The notes below the pieces were generated by a model. The model did not search any database, was not told the origin of the DNA, and saw only the letters and a program-made list of their open reading frames with translations. Below are positions 4,684 through 5,113 of a stretch of 5,113 bases of DNA, piece after piece (the first letter of the stretch is position 1; every line of letters begins with the position of its first letter). This DNA comes from an uncultured Clostridia bacterium (GTDB taxonomy: Bacteria; Bacillota; Clostridia; Lachnospirales; Lachnospiraceae). The stretch spans positions 1 through 5,113 of the forward strand of contig CAMODY010000127.1 of assembly GCA_946611595.1 (NCBI GenBank). The letters are read 5' to 3'. The position numbers and the translations under genes were made by a program.

Positions 4684-5025
4684 ATGGGAAGAGAAGATTG
4701 GAAAAAAACAGGAAAAGAATTAGGAACCGCCTTTGGAGGCCTGGCAAAATCTCTGATCCGTTCTGCTAAAGATGGTGCGGAGAAAGTTGCTGACTGGGCA
4801 GATGGTGAGGAAGAAAATACAGGCGCGAAAGCAGAAGAACGCAATGTCTTTAATGACGGGACGTGGAGAGAGACCGGAAAAGGAATCGGACATGCGATGG
4901 GCGCACTCGGAAAATCTCTTCTGAATACCGGTGCTGAAGTTGCAGACAAAGTTGACGACTGGGTTGAAAGTAAAGTAGAAGAAGATGCTGCAGAGGAAAA
5001 GAATGACGATCAGCAAAATCTGTAG
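4684..5025 (+). CDS. Small protein with two tandem W-T-G-K helical repeats, function unknown
   Basis: I do not recognise a named family for this 113-residue protein. It contains two copies of one unit, residues 6-38 and 61-93, aligned without gaps at an offset of exactly 55 residues. Of 33 positions 16 are identical: a Trp at each end, TGK, G-x-A-x-G, L-x-KSL, A-x-KV and DW. Glycines at 10, 14 and 18 (65, 69 and 73 in copy two) recur every four residues, so one helix face is small and could pack closely or lie on a membrane. No signal peptide or clear transmembrane segment is seen. The linker (39-60) and tail (94-113) are acidic and look flexible. Its own promoter and strong ribosome binding site argue that it is a real gene. 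A stress-related or envelope-associated role would be a guess. Confidence 0.85.
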   Translation: MGREDWKKTGKELGTAFGGLAKSLIRSAKDGAEKVADWADGEEENTGAKAEERNVFNDGTWRETGKGIGHAMGALGKSLLNTGAEVADKVDDWVESKVEEDAAEEKNDDQQNL

Positions 5026-5068
5026 GAACTGAATGATAGAAAGATTTAAGAAAGAGTGAGTAGAACAA

Positions 5069-5113
5069 ATGTTAGAGCTGAAAGAATACCGAGGCCATAT
5101 TAGAAACTGGAAA
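5069..5113 (+). CDS. Start of a truncated reading frame, product uncertain
   Basis: An ATG at 5069 opens 15 codons that run to the window edge without a stop, beginning MLELKEYRGHIRNWK. A modest purine-rich site, GAGTGAG (5054-5060), ends 8 nt before it. The gap from the previous stop is 43 nt with no terminator or evident promoter, so co-transcription with the small repeat protein is likely. From memory the first residues recall the N-terminus of some clostridial asparagine synthase-like proteins, but 15 residues cannot establish that. Confidence 0.5.
   Translation, partial: MLELKEYRGHIRNWK

Noticed and set aside
4539..4949. A 136-codon antisense open frame across the small-protein gene
   Set aside because: It covers a good plus-strand promoter, ribosome binding site and a duplicated protein. 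The antisense product is low-complexity with no recognisable domain.

Overview
The window most likely comes from a Gram-positive, clostridial genome, probably Lachnospiraceae-like. The main reasons are a TPP riboswitch directly in front of a ThiT-type ECF thiamine transporter (a Firmicutes arrangement), strong AGGAGG-type ribosome binding sites, sigma-A-like promoters, and hairpin-plus-T-tract terminators. The family-level placement is inference. No RNA genes, CRISPR array or transposase were found.

Layout, left to right. Positions 13-44 hold a hairpin terminator that ends a leftward gene for a malate/L-lactate dehydrogenase-family oxidoreductase (66-1178, minus strand). Its extended -10 promoter lies at 1231-1258. 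The gene is divergent from a thiamine locus: promoter at 1319-1350, a 5'-end hairpin, a TPP aptamer (about 1384-1478), and an expression platform in which a 10-bp pairing and a 7-bp Shine-Dalgarno-sequestering hairpin exclude each other. The locus then continues with thiT (1522-2199). ThiT is the substrate-binding membrane subunit; it should use ATPase and T subunits encoded elsewhere.

The 297-base gap after thiT (2200-2496) holds a strong terminator and an unexplained architecture: three 44-nt modules, each with the same 9-nt arms in inverted orientation around a variable 26-nt centre. A short palindrome and an 8-nt direct repeat sit just before the next gene. That gene is a stand-alone hydantoinase/oxoprolinase-family protein (2497-4542) with complete ASKHA-type nucleotide-binding motifs and no HyuB-like partner in view.

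After it, a well-formed promoter (4576-4604) drives a small protein of 113 residues (4684-5025) built from two copies of a W-T-G-K helical repeat exactly 55 residues apart. A further reading frame begins at 5069 and runs off the window.

The genes do not form one obvious pathway. Each appears to be its own transcription unit, except that the last partial frame may be co-transcribed with the small repeat protein. The most unusual items are the three-module inverted-repeat region, the switch geometry of the riboswitch, the loss of an expected thiamine-binding histidine in ThiT, and the duplicated small protein.
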